Of a stretch of DNA of 55,841 nucleotides, positions 36,698-46,279 are shown piece after piece. Position 1 is the first letter of the stretch; each line of letters starts with the position of its first letter. The stretch is from an uncultured Bacteroides sp. Its GTDB lineage: Bacteria > Bacteroidota > Bacteroidia > Bacteroidales > Bacteroidaceae. The notes under the pieces are model-generated. The model made no database searches. It saw nothing but the letters and a program-made list of their open reading frames with translations, and had not been told where the DNA came from. The stretch is from contig CAMFND010000044.1 in NCBI GenBank assembly GCA_945965395.1, forward strand, positions 71,223-127,063, in the 5' to 3' direction. A program made the translations under genes and the position numbers.

Positions 36698-38272
36698 ATG
36701 ATCAGGTTTAAACGCTATAATATCTATAAAATAATCATTGTATATACATATTTAATTACCCAAGTTCTTTGCATAGAAGCACAGATATTACCTTTTCCCA
36801 ATTCATATTCCAACTATTCTGATACTTTAAAGATTAACAATATAGTAAGAATCTCAGGTCATATCCCCAACAACTACATAAAAAATGTCTTAGAACAAGA
36901 TATCTTTAAAGGTATTAAAGTTACCTATACAACTTCTCATGGAAATATATCTTTTCAAAATGACAATCTATTACCAGCGGAAGCATACAATATTGACATT
37001 AACAATAAAGGTATTATCATTAAATCATCATCATTAAATGGATACATATATGCTATCCAGTCACTTCGACAAATTGTAATCCATTCATCACCCAATACTA
37101 GAAGTTTTCAGTTCACATCAATAAAAGACAAACCTCGCTGTAAATATAGATCTTTCATGTTAGATTCAGGACGCCAATATCAAAAGATTGAAACCATCAA
37201 AAAATATATTGACTTAATGAGTTTACTAAAAATGAATTATTTTCACTGGCACCTAACTGAAGGATTAGGATGGAGAATAGAAATTAAACGCTACCCTAAA
37301 CTAACCTCAATAGGCTCTAATGTCGCCCGTGGAAAAGAACAACAAGGATACTATTCTCAAGCAGAAGTAAAAGAACTCATTATTTATGCAAAAGAAAGAG
37401 GCATTACAATCATACCTGAAATAGACATTCCAGGACATTCAGAAGCGGCATTAGCATCTTATCCTTCTTTAGGCTGTACCCAAGATAGCATTATCATACT
37501 AGAAAATGGATTTACAGATCAATTGTTTTGTGCTGGAAATGACTCTACTCTTCTTTTTTTAAAAAACGTATTCCTAGAAATATGTAACTTATTTCCATCT
37601 CAATATATTCACATAGGAGGAGATGAAGCCCCAAAAGGAAAATGGAATACATGCTCGCTCTGTCAAAGTAAAATACAAGAACTAGGCTTAAAAAACAGTA
37701 ATCAGCTACAGTTATGGCTTATGATACAAATTGCAGAATATCTAAAAACTCAAGGGAAATATGCCATCTGCTGGGAAGACGTTATACATCATGATTTTAC
37801 AAAAGAACTACCTAACAATCTTATCATTCACTGGTGGAATTGGAGAGGGCATAAGGATGAAGCCTTTAATAAAGCTTGTACACTGGGAATTCCTGTAATA
37901 TGCGGGACAAATTATTATACCTATCTAAACTTCCCGGAAAAACCTTGGAAAGGATATGCACAAGATAGAACTTCCAGCGTATATGACGTATATTATAGAA
38001 ATGAATCTATATCAAAATTAAATCATAAGAACACTTTAGGAATGAGCTGTTGCTTGTGGACTGATTATGGTTTAACCGAGGACTTATTAGATCAAAGATT
38101 ATTTCCTAAAATATTCATATTAGCAAACCAAATGTGGAGTAATTCCACCATAACCTTAAATGATTTTCTTACAGTTCTTATTAAAAAGAAGAAATTTTAT
38201 TCTCCATTAGGATATACATACACCATAAATCGTTACTCAAAAAGTGATTTCAATAAATCAACAACGCCATAA
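36698..38272 (+). CDS. Glycoside hydrolase family 20 beta-N-acetylhexosaminidase
   Basis: GH20 enzymes release terminal GlcNAc or GalNAc by substrate-assisted catalysis. The 524 residues have a signal segment, the GH20b N-terminal domain (about 30-145), and the TIM barrel from about 150: KYRSFMLDSGRQYQ, NYFHWHLTEGLGWRIEIKRYP, IIPEIDIPGHSEAALASYP, and the catalytic Asp309-Glu310 pair in HIGGDEAPKGKW, then IHWWNWRG. The chain lacks the extra C-terminal modules found in longer relatives. In the 60 bases at 36721 only 14 are G or C, against 31 in 60 at 34261 within GH2, which indicates a separate origin. It ends the utilisation locus. Confidence 0.93.
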   Translation: MIRFKRYNIYKIIIVYTYLITQVLCIEAQILPFPNSYSNYSDTLKINNIVRISGHIPNNYIKNVLEQDIFKGIKVTYTTSHGNISFQNDNLLPAEAYNIDINNKGIIIKSSSLNGYIYAIQSLRQIVIHSSPNTRSFQFTSIKDKPRCKYRSFMLDSGRQYQKIETIKKYIDLMSLLKMNYFHWHLTEGLGWRIEIKRYPKLTSIGSNVARGKEQQGYYSQAEVKELIIYAKERGITIIPEIDIPGHSEAALASYPSLGCTQDSIIILENGFTDQLFCAGNDSTLLFLKNVFLEICNLFPSQYIHIGGDEAPKGKWNTCSLCQSKIQELGLKNSNQLQLWLMIQIAEYLKTQGKYAICWEDVIHHDFTKELPNNLIIHWWNWRGHKDEAFNKACTLGIPVICGTNYYTYLNFPEKPWKGYAQDRTSSVYDVYYRNESISKLNHKNTLGMSCCLWTDYGLTEDLLDQRLFPKIFILANQMWSNSTITLNDFLTVLIKKKKFYSPLGYTYTINRYSKSDFNKSTTP

Positions 38273-38281
38273 CTTAAAAAA

Positions 38282-38335
38282 AATAATGGCATGCAAAGCA
38301 GCTTACCCAAAAGCTTTACATGCCATTATTCTATT
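38282..38335. terminator. Bidirectional terminator closing the utilisation locus
   Basis: AATAATGGCATG (38282-38293) pairs with CATGCCATTATT (38319-38330), extended by AAAGC/GCTTT inside the loop. It lies between the convergent GH20 and MerR-family genes. Confidence 0.85.
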
Positions 38336-38348
38336 ATACTACAAAAAC

Positions 38349-38696
38349 TCAAGTCAGATAATCCAGTTCATTCCGCATGCTCACCAGCTCCTTGCGGATA
38401 CGCTTCAAACGCTCTACCACATTGGCCGTCTGCATGGTTCCTTCCTTGTTCTGCCGTAACCGCTGCCTGGCGCCAGATAGCGTCAACCCCTTTTCTTTCA
38501 CCAGATGATACACCAGGCGAATGTTCTCAATATCTTCTTTACGGTACTGACGTACATTTCCCCCTGTTTTCTTAGGAGAAATCATCGGAAACTCTTTTTC
38601 CCAATAGCGCAGCAACGATTCATTCACATCAAACATTTTTGCCACTTCGCTGATGGAATAATAGAGTTTCAATTCTTTATCTGTTTTCAAAGCCAT
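38349..38696 (-). CDS. MerR-family transcriptional regulator
   Basis: The 115-residue protein has a MerR-type winged helix (LKLYYSISEVAKMFDVNESLLRYWEKEFP, then GGNVRQYRKEDIENI) followed by a coiled-coil dimerisation helix; no effector-binding domain remains, so it probably belongs to the short MerR group common in Bacteroidetes. I start at ATG 38696 (MALKTDKE), since the longer frame would overlap the upstream peptidase gene. It lies 16 bp after that gene and is probably cotranscribed with it. Its target is unknown; nearness to the utilisation locus is likely incidental. Confidence 0.88.
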   Translation of the reverse strand: MALKTDKELKLYYSISEVAKMFDVNESLLRYWEKEFPMISPKKTGGNVRQYRKEDIENIRLVYHLVKEKGLTLSGARQRLRQNKEGTMQTANVVERLKRIRKELVSMRNELDYLT

Positions 38697-38712
38697 AACA
38701 AGCAATTCTTTT

Positions 38713-39678
38713 TTAATCAAATACACGACCGTGGTTGGCAGCCAGTTCAATCATCTTTTCGTAATCGTCAGCATTCAAATCCATAAAATAATAGTTCACC
38801 GGATTGACAATCTTTCCCTTTACACGCACTTCATAATGTAAATGCGGACCGGTACTCTTTCCCGTAGAGCCTACCTGACCAATCACTTCTCCACGTGCCA
38901 CATTCTGTCCCACTTTCACTTCAATCTTATTCAAATGAGCGTAACGGGTCACATAACCAAACCCATGGTCAATGATGATACAATTCCCATACAGTCCATC
39001 CCATCCGGCCTGTTTTACCCTACCGTTTCCTGTAGCATATACCGGCGTACCGATATTGGCAGAGAAATCCATCCCTGCATGAAACTTCACGGTTTTATAA
39101 ATCGGGTCAACACGCATGCCGTACCCCGAAGCAGTCTGTTTCAGATTCTTGTTTGAAACCGGCTGGATGGCGGGAATACAGGCCAGCATCTTGTCATGCT
39201 GTTTACAGAGCCCCACCACTTCGTCGAAAGATTTGGACTGGGCATAAATCCTCTTCTCCAAATCATCCATTTTCTGTAGTGTATGGATAACCAGACGGCT
39301 GTTGGCCATGTCCATCAGTTCATTATAACGTGCATTATTTGCGGTAGCCGAACGCTGCTCATCCGGTAACGGGTCGGCCTGCATCATTACGCGATAGATG
39401 TTGTCGTCACGTTGCTGCAGGCGTTGCATCACTCCTTCCGCCTCATCCAGGCGAGAAGAAAGAATGGCATATTGCGACAAAAGTCGGGAGTTTTCCGTAC
39501 GAAGGTCTTTTTCCGAAGGAGAACCGAAAATCCACAACAGCAGGATAAAGCTGCCGGCCCCCAGTCCCATACCGACAAAGAGTTGACGCAGGTAACTCAA
39601 AGCCCGCTGGCGCACGGTGGGATAAATACGGTCGTAAGTACGAGTTTTCGGATTGTAGATATAATAGACTTTACGCAT
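38713..39678 (-). CDS. M23-family (LytM-type) metallopeptidase
   Basis: The 321-residue protein has a short cytoplasmic tail, one transmembrane helix (about 35-52), a coiled-coil stretch (about 58-165), and a C-terminal LytM domain with zinc ligands in HAGMDF and HLHYEV. Such proteins cut peptide crosslinks in peptidoglycan, or activate amidases when ligands are missing; here both zinc motifs are present, so it is probably catalytic. It is divergent from alaS and leads the MerR gene. Membrane-anchored coiled-coil LytM proteins often work at the division site or in elongation. Confidence 0.92.
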   Translation of the reverse strand: MRKVYYIYNPKTRTYDRIYPTVRQRALSYLRQLFVGMGLGAGSFILLLWIFGSPSEKDLRTENSRLLSQYAILSSRLDEAEGVMQRLQQRDDNIYRVMMQADPLPDEQRSATANNARYNELMDMANSRLVIHTLQKMDDLEKRIYAQSKSFDEVVGLCKQHDKMLACIPAIQPVSNKNLKQTASGYGMRVDPIYKTVKFHAGMDFSANIGTPVYATGNGRVKQAGWDGLYGNCIIIDHGFGYVTRYAHLNKIEVKVGQNVARGEVIGQVGSTGKSTGPHLHYEVRVKGKIVNPVNYYFMDLNADDYEKMIELAANHGRVFD

Positions 39679-39728
39679 GTGGTTCGATTTTGGAAATTTT
39701 TAAGCAACAAAACATCAAGTTTTTGCAC

Positions 39729-39736
39729 CAAACATA
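39729..39736 (-). promoter_or_regulatory. -7 element for the M23 peptidase gene
   Basis: The minus strand reads TATGTTTG, matching TAnnTTTG, 50 nt upstream of the ATG at 39678. Confidence 0.5.
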
Positions 39737-39759
39737 CAGACAAAAATAATAAAACCAAT

Positions 39760-39767
39760 TATCTTTG
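39760..39767 (+). promoter_or_regulatory. -7 element for alaS
   Basis: TATCTTTG matches TAnnTTTG, 44 nt upstream of the ATG at 39812. Confidence 0.7.
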
Positions 39768-39811
39768 CAAATCAATTTTGAGAATATTAACTACAAGACA
39801 ATATAACGATT

Positions 39812-42430
39812 ATGTTGACAGCAAATGAAATCCGCGACTCATTCGTGAAATTTTTTGAGTCGAAAGGACATCAGATTGTGCCTTCTGCACCAATGGTTAT
39901 CAAAGATGACCCTACCCTGATGTTCACTAATGCCGGTATGAACCAGTTCAAGGATATCATACTTGGAAACCACCCTGCTAAATACAAACGCGTAACTGAC
40001 TCACAGAAATGTCTTCGTGTGAGCGGAAAACATAATGACTTGGAAGAAGTAGGCCACGATACCTATCACCACACCATGTTCGAAATGTTGGGTAACTGGT
40101 CATTCGGCGACTATTTCAAGAAAGAAGCTATCAGCTGGGCATACGAATACCTGGTAAGCGTACTGAAGCTTGACCCGAAAGATTTATATGTGACTGTGTT
40201 CGAAGGTAGTCCAAGCGAAGGCATCTCACGTGATGACGAAGCTGCAAGCTACTGGGGACAGTTCTTCCCTGAAGACCACATCATCAACGGAAACAAGCAT
40301 GACAATTTCTGGGAAATGGGTGATACAGGTCCTTGTGGTCCGTGCTCTGAGATCCACATCGACTCTCGTTCTGCAGAAGAAAAAGCAGCTGTTCCGGGAC
40401 GCGAACTGGTAAACAAGGATCATCCGCAGGTTATCGAAATCTGGAACCTGGTATTCATGCAATACAACCGTAAGGCAGACGGAACTCTGGAACCGCTTCC
40501 TGCGAAAGTAATTGATACCGGTATGGGATTTGAACGTCTGGTACGTACACTACAAGGAAAAACATCCAACTATGATACAGACGTATTCCAGCCTATCATC
40601 AAAGTGATTGGTGATTTGTCCGGTAAGAAATACGGAGATGATGAAAAGACAGACGTGGCTATGCGTGTAGTTGCTGATCACATCCGTACCATTGCTTTCT
40701 CTATCACTGACGGCCAGTTGCCTTCAAATGCAAAGGCTGGTTATGTTATCCGCCGTATCCTGCGTCGTGCTGTTCGTTACGCTTATACATTCCTCGGACA
40801 GAAACAGGCATTCATGTACAAGCTGGTTCCGGTGTTGATTGAAAACATGGGTGGTGCTTATCCTGAACTGAAAGCTCAGCAGGCTTTGATTGAAAAAGTA
40901 ATGAAGGAAGAAGAAGAATCATTCCTCCGTACACTGGAAACAGGTATCCGTCTGCTCGAAAAGACAATAAACGAAACCAAAGCTGCCGGCAAGACAGAAA
41001 TCAGTGGAGTGGATGCCTTTACACTGTATGATACATTCGGATTCCCATTCGACTTGACAGAACTGATTTTGCGTGAAAACGGTCTGACTGCCGACGTAAA
41101 AGGCTTCGAAGCTGAAATGCAGAAACAGAAAGAACGTGCCCGCAATGCTGCTGCAGTAGAAACCAGCGACTGGGTTACACTGAAAGAAGGTGAAACAGCT
41201 TTCGTTGGTTACGATTATACAGAATATGAAACCAGTATCCTGCGTTACCGCCAGATCAAACAAAAGAACCAGACTCTCTACCAGATTGTATTGAGCGAGA
41301 CTCCGTTCTATGCAGAAAGTGGTGGTCAGGTAGGTGATACCGGTGTATTGGTAAGCGAATTTGAAACTATCGATATCATTGATACAAAGAAGGAAAACAA
41401 CCTTCCAATTCACATTGCCAAGAAACTTCCGGAACATCTGGAAGCTCCGATGATGGCATGTGTAGATACAGACAAGCGTGCTGCTTGTGCTGCCAACCAC
41501 TCTTGTACGCACCTGCTGGACGAAGCTTTGCGTCAGGTATTAGGTACTCACGTAGAACAGAAGGGTTCTCTGGTAACTCCTGATTCACTGCGTTTCGACT
41601 TCTCTCACTTCCAGAAAGTGACTCCGGAACAGATTCGTGAAGTAGAACACCTGGTAAATGCCAAGATTCGTGAAAACGTACCTTTAACTGAATACCGTAA
41701 CCTGCCGATTGAAAAGGCTAAGGAACTGGGTGCTATCGCCCTGTTCGGTGAAAAATACGGTGACGAAGTACGTGTCGTACAGTTCGGTTCATCTATCGAA
41801 TTCTGTGGAGGTACACATGTATCGGCTACTGGAAAAATCGGTATGGTAAAAATCATTTCTGAAAGCTCTGTTGCTGCAGGTGTACGCCGTATTGAAGCTG
41901 TAACTGGTGCGAAGGTAGAGGAAATGTTCGATACCGTACAAGATACAATCAACGATTTGAAAGCACTGTTTAACAATGCACCCGATTTGAAGGCTGCTAT
42001 CTCCAAATACATTGAAGAAAATGCCGGCTTGAAAAAGCAGGTGGAAGAATTCATGAAGGAGAAAGAGATTGCCGTCAAGAACAAGCTGATTGAAGGTGCT
42101 AAAGAAATCAATGGCGTAAAGGTTATCAAAGCTGTACTTCCAATACCAGCTGATGCGGTAAAAAACATTGCTTTCCAGTTGAAAGGACAGTTCACGGAAA
42201 ATCTGTTTGTAGTCATCGGTAGTGTATTCGAAAACAAACCATTGCTTACTGTAACCATGAGCGAAGACCTGGTGAAAACCGGCTTGAATGCAGGTCAACT
42301 GGTACGTGAAGCTGCTAAACAGATTCAAGGCGGCGGCGGTGGTCAGCCTCATTTTGCCACTGCTGGCGGCAAGAATCCAGATGGATTGAATGCTGCAGTT
42401 GACAAAGTAATTGAACTGGCTGGATTCTAA
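39812..42430 (+). CDS. alaS: Alanyl-tRNA synthetase
   Basis: AlaRS charges tRNA-Ala. The 872-residue length is standard. The class II catalytic core occupies the first 270 residues or so ([23 protein letters not shown] motif region), the tRNA-recognition domain follows, the editing domain carries zinc ligands in [11 protein letters not shown] and [10 protein letters not shown], and the C-Ala domain ends in [19 protein letters not shown]. It has its own promoter and a very strong terminator. Confidence 0.98.
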   Translation: MLTANEIRDSFVKFFESKGHQIVPSAPMVIKDDPTLMFTNAGMNQFKDIILGNHPAKYKRVTDSQKCLRVSGKHNDLEEVGHDTYHHTMFEMLGNWSFGDYFKKEAISWAYEYLVSVLKLDPKDLYVTVFEGSPSEGISRDDEAASYWGQFFPEDHIINGNKHDNFWEMGDTGPCGPCSEIHIDSRSAEEKAAVPGRELVNKDHPQVIEIWNLVFMQYNRKADGTLEPLPAKVIDTGMGFERLVRTLQGKTSNYDTDVFQPIIKVIGDLSGKKYGDDEKTDVAMRVVADHIRTIAFSITDGQLPSNAKAGYVIRRILRRAVRYAYTFLGQKQAFMYKLVPVLIENMGGAYPELKAQQALIEKVMKEEEESFLRTLETGIRLLEKTINETKAAGKTEISGVDAFTLYDTFGFPFDLTELILRENGLTADVKGFEAEMQKQKERARNAAAVETSDWVTLKEGETAFVGYDYTEYETSILRYRQIKQKNQTLYQIVLSETPFYAESGGQVGDTGVLVSEFETIDIIDTKKENNLPIHIAKKLPEHLEAPMMACVDTDKRAACAANHSCTHLLDEALRQVLGTHVEQKGSLVTPDSLRFDFSHFQKVTPEQIREVEHLVNAKIRENVPLTEYRNLPIEKAKELGAIALFGEKYGDEVRVVQFGSSIEFCGGTHVSATGKIGMVKIISESSVAAGVRRIEAVTGAKVEEMFDTVQDTINDLKALFNNAPDLKAAISKYIEENAGLKKQVEEFMKEKEIAVKNKLIEGAKEINGVKVIKAVLPIPADAVKNIAFQLKGQFTENLFVVIGSVFENKPLLTVTMSEDLVKTGLNAGQLVREAAKQIQGGGGGQPHFATAGGKNPDGLNAAVDKVIELAGF

Positions 42431-42462
42431 TTTTCAGCAGACTATATCAGTACTTTTTTTAC

Positions 42463-42508
42463 ATCCCCCTTATTTGCCTAAAAATGGGCAAATAAGGGGG
42501 ATTTTTTT
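42463..42508 (+). terminator. Strong rho-independent terminator after alaS
   Basis: ATCCCCCTTATTTGCC (42463-42478) pairs perfectly with GGCAAATAAGGGGGAT (42487-42502), followed by seven T residues. Confidence 0.95.
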
Positions 42509-42510
42509 CG

Positions 42511-42518
42511 TACTTTTG
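42511..42518 (+). promoter_or_regulatory. -7 element for the MATE gene
   Basis: TACTTTTG, only 3 bp past the T run of the alaS terminator and 25 nt before the MATE ATG. Confidence 0.65.
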
Positions 42519-42543
42519 CCCACATTCTACAAGTATACAGTTT

Positions 42544-43908
42544 ATGCCTCAAGATAAATATACGCTTATGACCACGACACCAGTGCCTCGCCTTATCCGG
42601 GGACTGGCCGTTCCAACCATCATCAGTATGCTGGTCACTTCTTTCTATGTCATGGCCGACACCTATTTTGTCGGGAAAATCAATACCCAGTCTACTGCGG
42701 CTGTAGGCATTTCTTTTTCCATCATGGCCATCATTCAGGCATTCGGTTTTTTTTGCGGACACGGTTCGGGTAATTTTATTTCCAGAAGATTAGGTGCACG
42801 CGACTACCGCAGTGCGGAAAAGATGGCGGCTACAGGCTTCTTTAGTGCATTCCTCATCGGTTGTGCCATTGCGCTTGTCGGTCTGCTTTTTCTGGACCCT
42901 ATCTGCCGGGCATTGGGTTCTACCCCAACCATTCTTCCATACGCCAAAACCTATTTAGGAATTATCCTGTTGGGAGCCCCTTTTATGGCCTCCTCTCTGG
43001 TACTCAACAACCAGATGCGATTCCAAGGGAACGCCGTTTATGCCATGATTGGCATCATTGTGGGAGCCGTGCTCAACATCGGACTTGACCCGTTATTAAT
43101 ATTCGTATTCAACATGGGAATTGCAGGAGCCGCCTGGTCGACCTTCATCAGTCAAGTATGCAGCTTCACCATCCTGCTTTTCATGGACCGGAAAGGAGAA
43201 AATATCCGTATCCATTACCGGCACTTTACTCCGACTCCCGCCTATCTGAAAGAAATCGTATACGGAGGAAGTCCTTCTCTCTGCCGTCAAGGACTGGCCA
43301 GCGTGTCAACCATTCTACTGAATGTAGCAGCCGGAAACTTTGGAGATGCCGCCATTGCCGGAATGTCCATTGTAACTCGCATCTGCATGTTCATCAATTC
43401 CTTTGTCATCGGTTTCGGACAGGGATTTCAGCCGGTATGCGGATACAACTATGGAGCAGGGTTAAACCAACGGGTCCGTCAGGGATTCTGGTACTGTGTG
43501 AAAGTAGGCGTTATCTTTTTAGCCATCTGTTCCCTCATCGGATACATTTATGCCCCAGGAATAGTCTCCTGGTTCCGGAAAGAAGACCCGCAAGTTATCG
43601 CTGTAGGAGCCGAAGCCCTGCGCTGGCAACTCATCACGCTCCCATTAGGAGCCTGGGTGATACTGTGTAACATGCTGCTACAAACTATCCGCCAGCCTCG
43701 TCGGGCCGTCATTCTTTCCTCCTCTCGCCAAGGTTTGTTCTTCATCCCCTTGATACTAATTCTACCTTACTTTCTGCAGTTGCAAGGTGTGGAAATGTGT
43801 CAAGCCGCAGCCGACCTATGCTCTTTTCTGCTGGCTCTTCCTCTTACCATTCCGGTACTGAAATCACTGCGCATAGACAGAACTTCCATAAAAGAAGGAG
43901 ACGCATGA
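42544..43908 (+). CDS. MATE-family efflux transporter
   Basis: The 454-residue protein has 12 predicted transmembrane helices in two MatE repeats (about 15-175 and 235-400). Family features include LIRGLAVPTIISMLVTSFYVMADTYFVG at the start, the GHGSGNFISRRLGARD loop of the first repeat, and GFGQGFQPVCGYNYGAG of the second. MATE pumps export cationic drugs or metabolites with Na+ or H+. It is convergent with the AraC-family gene, with 15 bp between their stops. Confidence 0.93.
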   Translation: MPQDKYTLMTTTPVPRLIRGLAVPTIISMLVTSFYVMADTYFVGKINTQSTAAVGISFSIMAIIQAFGFFCGHGSGNFISRRLGARDYRSAEKMAATGFFSAFLIGCAIALVGLLFLDPICRALGSTPTILPYAKTYLGIILLGAPFMASSLVLNNQMRFQGNAVYAMIGIIVGAVLNIGLDPLLIFVFNMGIAGAAWSTFISQVCSFTILLFMDRKGENIRIHYRHFTPTPAYLKEIVYGGSPSLCRQGLASVSTILLNVAAGNFGDAAIAGMSIVTRICMFINSFVIGFGQGFQPVCGYNYGAGLNQRVRQGFWYCVKVGVIFLAICSLIGYIYAPGIVSWFRKEDPQVIAVGAEALRWQLITLPLGAWVILCNMLLQTIRQPRRAVILSSSRQGLFFIPLILILPYFLQLQGVEMCQAAADLCSFLLALPLTIPVLKSLRIDRTSIKEGDA

Positions 43909-43923
43909 TATACACAACCTTCC

Positions 43924-44832
43924 CTATTCGTCTTTTCTTCGATAATCATTAGGAGTCATTCCTGCCATGCGTCGGAAATACTTGCTGAAAAATGACGCAT
44001 TGGGAAAATTCAACTCATCGGCAATCTGATAAACCAACTTATCCGTGTGACGCAACATCAGCTTGGCTTCCTGCATTACCGCCTCATTTACCCAGTTCAT
44101 CACCGTGCGTCCGCTAGCCTGACGGACCAGTGTACTCAAATAACGCGGTGTCAGAAAAAGCCGGTCGGCATAAAACGTAATGCTCCGCTCACGAGCCGCA
44201 TATTTATTGACCAACTCTAAAAAACGAATGAAAACGTCCTCCTGCCGCGTGTGTTGCTGCCTTTCAGTAGATTGACTGCTTTTCCTGACAAAATCCAGTT
44301 GATGAAAGCACAGAGAAATCAGACTCTGCACGGAAGCTCTCGGAAAAGGCCGATCGTGCACCACTTCCCATAACAAGGCAAACAACTGCTCCATGCGCTG
44401 CACTTCCTTCGCAGTTAAAGACAGATGCAAAAACAATCGCCCCTGCAAATAAGTCTGCAACAAATCCTCTTTCTGCCAATTCTCCATCAAACTGTTTGAA
44501 AAAGCCAGCATAGCCAAATCTAAATCGGGAGATACATAAAGAAACTCAAACACCGTCCCGGGAGACACCGCCAGCAAATCGCCCGCCTTAAATTCCACTT
44601 CACGAAGATTGATACGTAGCCGAAGCGTCCCCGCACGAAAAAACACCACTCGTCCCTCGGTCAACCGATAGGGCTGCCCTTCCATCGGGATAAAATGAAT
44701 TACGTCGGCTATTCCCTGAATGGAACGAAGCAATCCCAATTCGGAAGTAAGAAAGCGGGAGGTGTTCGTTCCTTCCCCCACATGTTCACGCACTTTTTTC
44801 AACGCCAGCAGCAACAGATGATTCGATTTCAT
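43924..44832 (-). CDS. AraC-family transcriptional regulator
   Basis: The 302-residue protein has an N-terminal cupin-like sensor domain (about 55-140) and a C-terminal double helix-turn-helix of the AraC/XylS type (about 195-300): FYADRLFLTPRYLSTLVRQASGRTVMNWVNE and the second motif VYQIADELNFPNASFFSKYFRRMAGMTPNDYR. The -7 element at 44857 covers the upstream TTG, so I start at ATG 44832 (MKSNHLLL). It is divergent from the efflux operon at 45001, with 168 bp between, and is the obvious candidate regulator of it; the ligand is unknown. Confidence 0.92.
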   Translation of the reverse strand: MKSNHLLLLALKKVREHVGEGTNTSRFLTSELGLLRSIQGIADVIHFIPMEGQPYRLTEGRVVFFRAGTLRLRINLREVEFKAGDLLAVSPGTVFEFLYVSPDLDLAMLAFSNSLMENWQKEDLLQTYLQGRLFLHLSLTAKEVQRMEQLFALLWEVVHDRPFPRASVQSLISLCFHQLDFVRKSSQSTERQQHTRQEDVFIRFLELVNKYAARERSITFYADRLFLTPRYLSTLVRQASGRTVMNWVNEAVMQEAKLMLRHTDKLVYQIADELNFPNASFFSKYFRRMAGMTPNDYRRKDE

Positions 44833-44856
44833 TTGACACAGTGTGTTATTTTCCCG

Positions 44857-44864
44857 CAAAGATA
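44857..44864 (-). promoter_or_regulatory. -7 element for the AraC-family gene
   Basis: The minus strand reads TATCTTTG, 24 nt upstream of ATG 44832. It overlaps the in-frame TTG, which rules that start out. Confidence 0.65.
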
Positions 44865-44960
44865 ATATTTCAGGCCTTTTTTACGATATAAACAAGTATT
44901 TATCGAACAAAAAGAACATTCCGTCACACATATAGGACCGAAAGATTACCCCAAACCCTC

Positions 44961-44968
44961 TATCTTTG
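44961..44968 (+). promoter_or_regulatory. -7 element for the efflux operon
   Basis: TATCTTTG matches TAnnTTTG, 32 nt before the first gene of the operon. The region 44865-44960 between the divergent promoters should hold any AraC operator, but I see no clear direct repeat. Confidence 0.7.
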
Positions 44969-45000
44969 CCATACAACCTTTTAATAAATACCCAACGCCT

Positions 45001-46251
45001 ATGATACGAACATTTCTCCTTTTGTGTGCATGGAGCCTGAGTGTGATAAGTCAGGCACAAATCACCTTGGAAAGTTGCAAGCAGCAGGCCCGTGAAAACT
45101 ATCCGCTGGTACGACAATACGACTTGATTCAACTGTCCGAACAATATACGCTCTCAAATGTGGCAAAAGGCAATCTGCCCCAAATCAGCATAAGTGGAAA
45201 AATATCTTATCAAAGTGAAGCTACTACCTTTCCTTTCGAGATTCCAGGATTGGGCATGAAGGGACTACCCAAAGACCAATATCAGGCATTGATTGAAATC
45301 AAACAGAATATATGGGACGGAGGAAAAATCCGCAACCAGAAAGCTCAGGTCAAAGCCGAAGCCGAAGAACACGAGCGACAGCTTGATACCAGCTTGTATG
45401 CACTGGAGGAAAGGGTGAATCAGGTGTTCTTCGGTATCCTGTTACTGGACGAGCAACTGGCACAAAATGTATTATTGGAAGAAGAGCTCGCACGCAACCA
45501 GAAAACGGTGGAGGCTTACCGGATAAACGGCACAGCCAATGAGGCCGACGTAGACGCGGTAAAGGTAGAGATTCTTCAAACCAAGCAGCAACGTATCCAG
45601 TTGGAGAACAACCGTATGGCCTATCTGCGTATGCTGTCTTTACTTACAAGAAATGAATTTCCGGCACAAACCCGGTTAGTACGTCCAACCCTTGTGGAAA
45701 CGAATACATCTGAATTCAACCGTCCTGAACTACGGTGGTATGAAGCACAAGAACAGACTGCCGCTGTACAACGAAAGGGATTGCAAACGGGTTATCTTCC
45801 AGCTTTTAGTCTTTTTGCGCAAGGAGCCTACGGCAATCCGGGACTGGATATATTGAAAGATAAATTCAGAACCTACTACTTGGTCGGAGCCCGGTTTACC
45901 TGGAATTTCGGAAGCCTGTACACTCTGAAGAACGACCGGAAAAACCTGGACAACCGTATCCAGCAAATTAGAAATGAACGCGACTTATTCTTATTCAACA
46001 CACACTTACAACTGGCAGAAGAAGACGGCACCATCCAAAGTCTTCGCCAGCAAATGAAAGAAGACGAGGAGATTATCCGATTACGGGAAAACATCCGACG
46101 GTCTGCCCAGGCCAAAGTAGCAAACGGCACGATGAGCGTCAGTGACATGCTGAAAGAAATTACAGCCGAGAATCTCGCGCGCCAAACCAAAGCCGCACAT
46201 GAAGTGCAATTGCTCATGCATCTACACCAAAGAAAACACCTGACCAACTAA
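45001..46251 (+). CDS. TolC-family outer membrane efflux protein
   Basis: The 416-residue exported protein (signal peptide ending SQAQ) is the outer-membrane duct of the efflux operon. Two TolC-type repeats of long helices are visible, for example ITLESCKQQARENYPLVRQYD at the N-terminus, IKQNIWDGGKIRNQKAQVKAE mid-chain and the second half around FTWNFGSLYTLKNDRKNLDNR. It starts an operon with the membrane-fusion protein, a dual ATPase and two permeases. This protein is distinct from the partial TolC homologue at the start of the window. Confidence 0.9.
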   Translation: MIRTFLLLCAWSLSVISQAQITLESCKQQARENYPLVRQYDLIQLSEQYTLSNVAKGNLPQISISGKISYQSEATTFPFEIPGLGMKGLPKDQYQALIEIKQNIWDGGKIRNQKAQVKAEAEEHERQLDTSLYALEERVNQVFFGILLLDEQLAQNVLLEEELARNQKTVEAYRINGTANEADVDAVKVEILQTKQQRIQLENNRMAYLRMLSLLTRNEFPAQTRLVRPTLVETNTSEFNRPELRWYEAQEQTAAVQRKGLQTGYLPAFSLFAQGAYGNPGLDILKDKFRTYYLVGARFTWNFGSLYTLKNDRKNLDNRIQQIRNERDLFLFNTHLQLAEEDGTIQSLRQQMKEDEEIIRLRENIRRSAQAKVANGTMSVSDMLKEITAENLARQTKAAHEVQLLMHLHQRKHLTN

Positions 46252-46279
46252 CCCGTTTCACACTAAAATACTCAAGCGT

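Noticed and set aside
41605-42258. A 217-codon minus-strand ORF inside alaS
   Set aside because: An antisense shadow; the alaS frame is continuous and fully explains the region.
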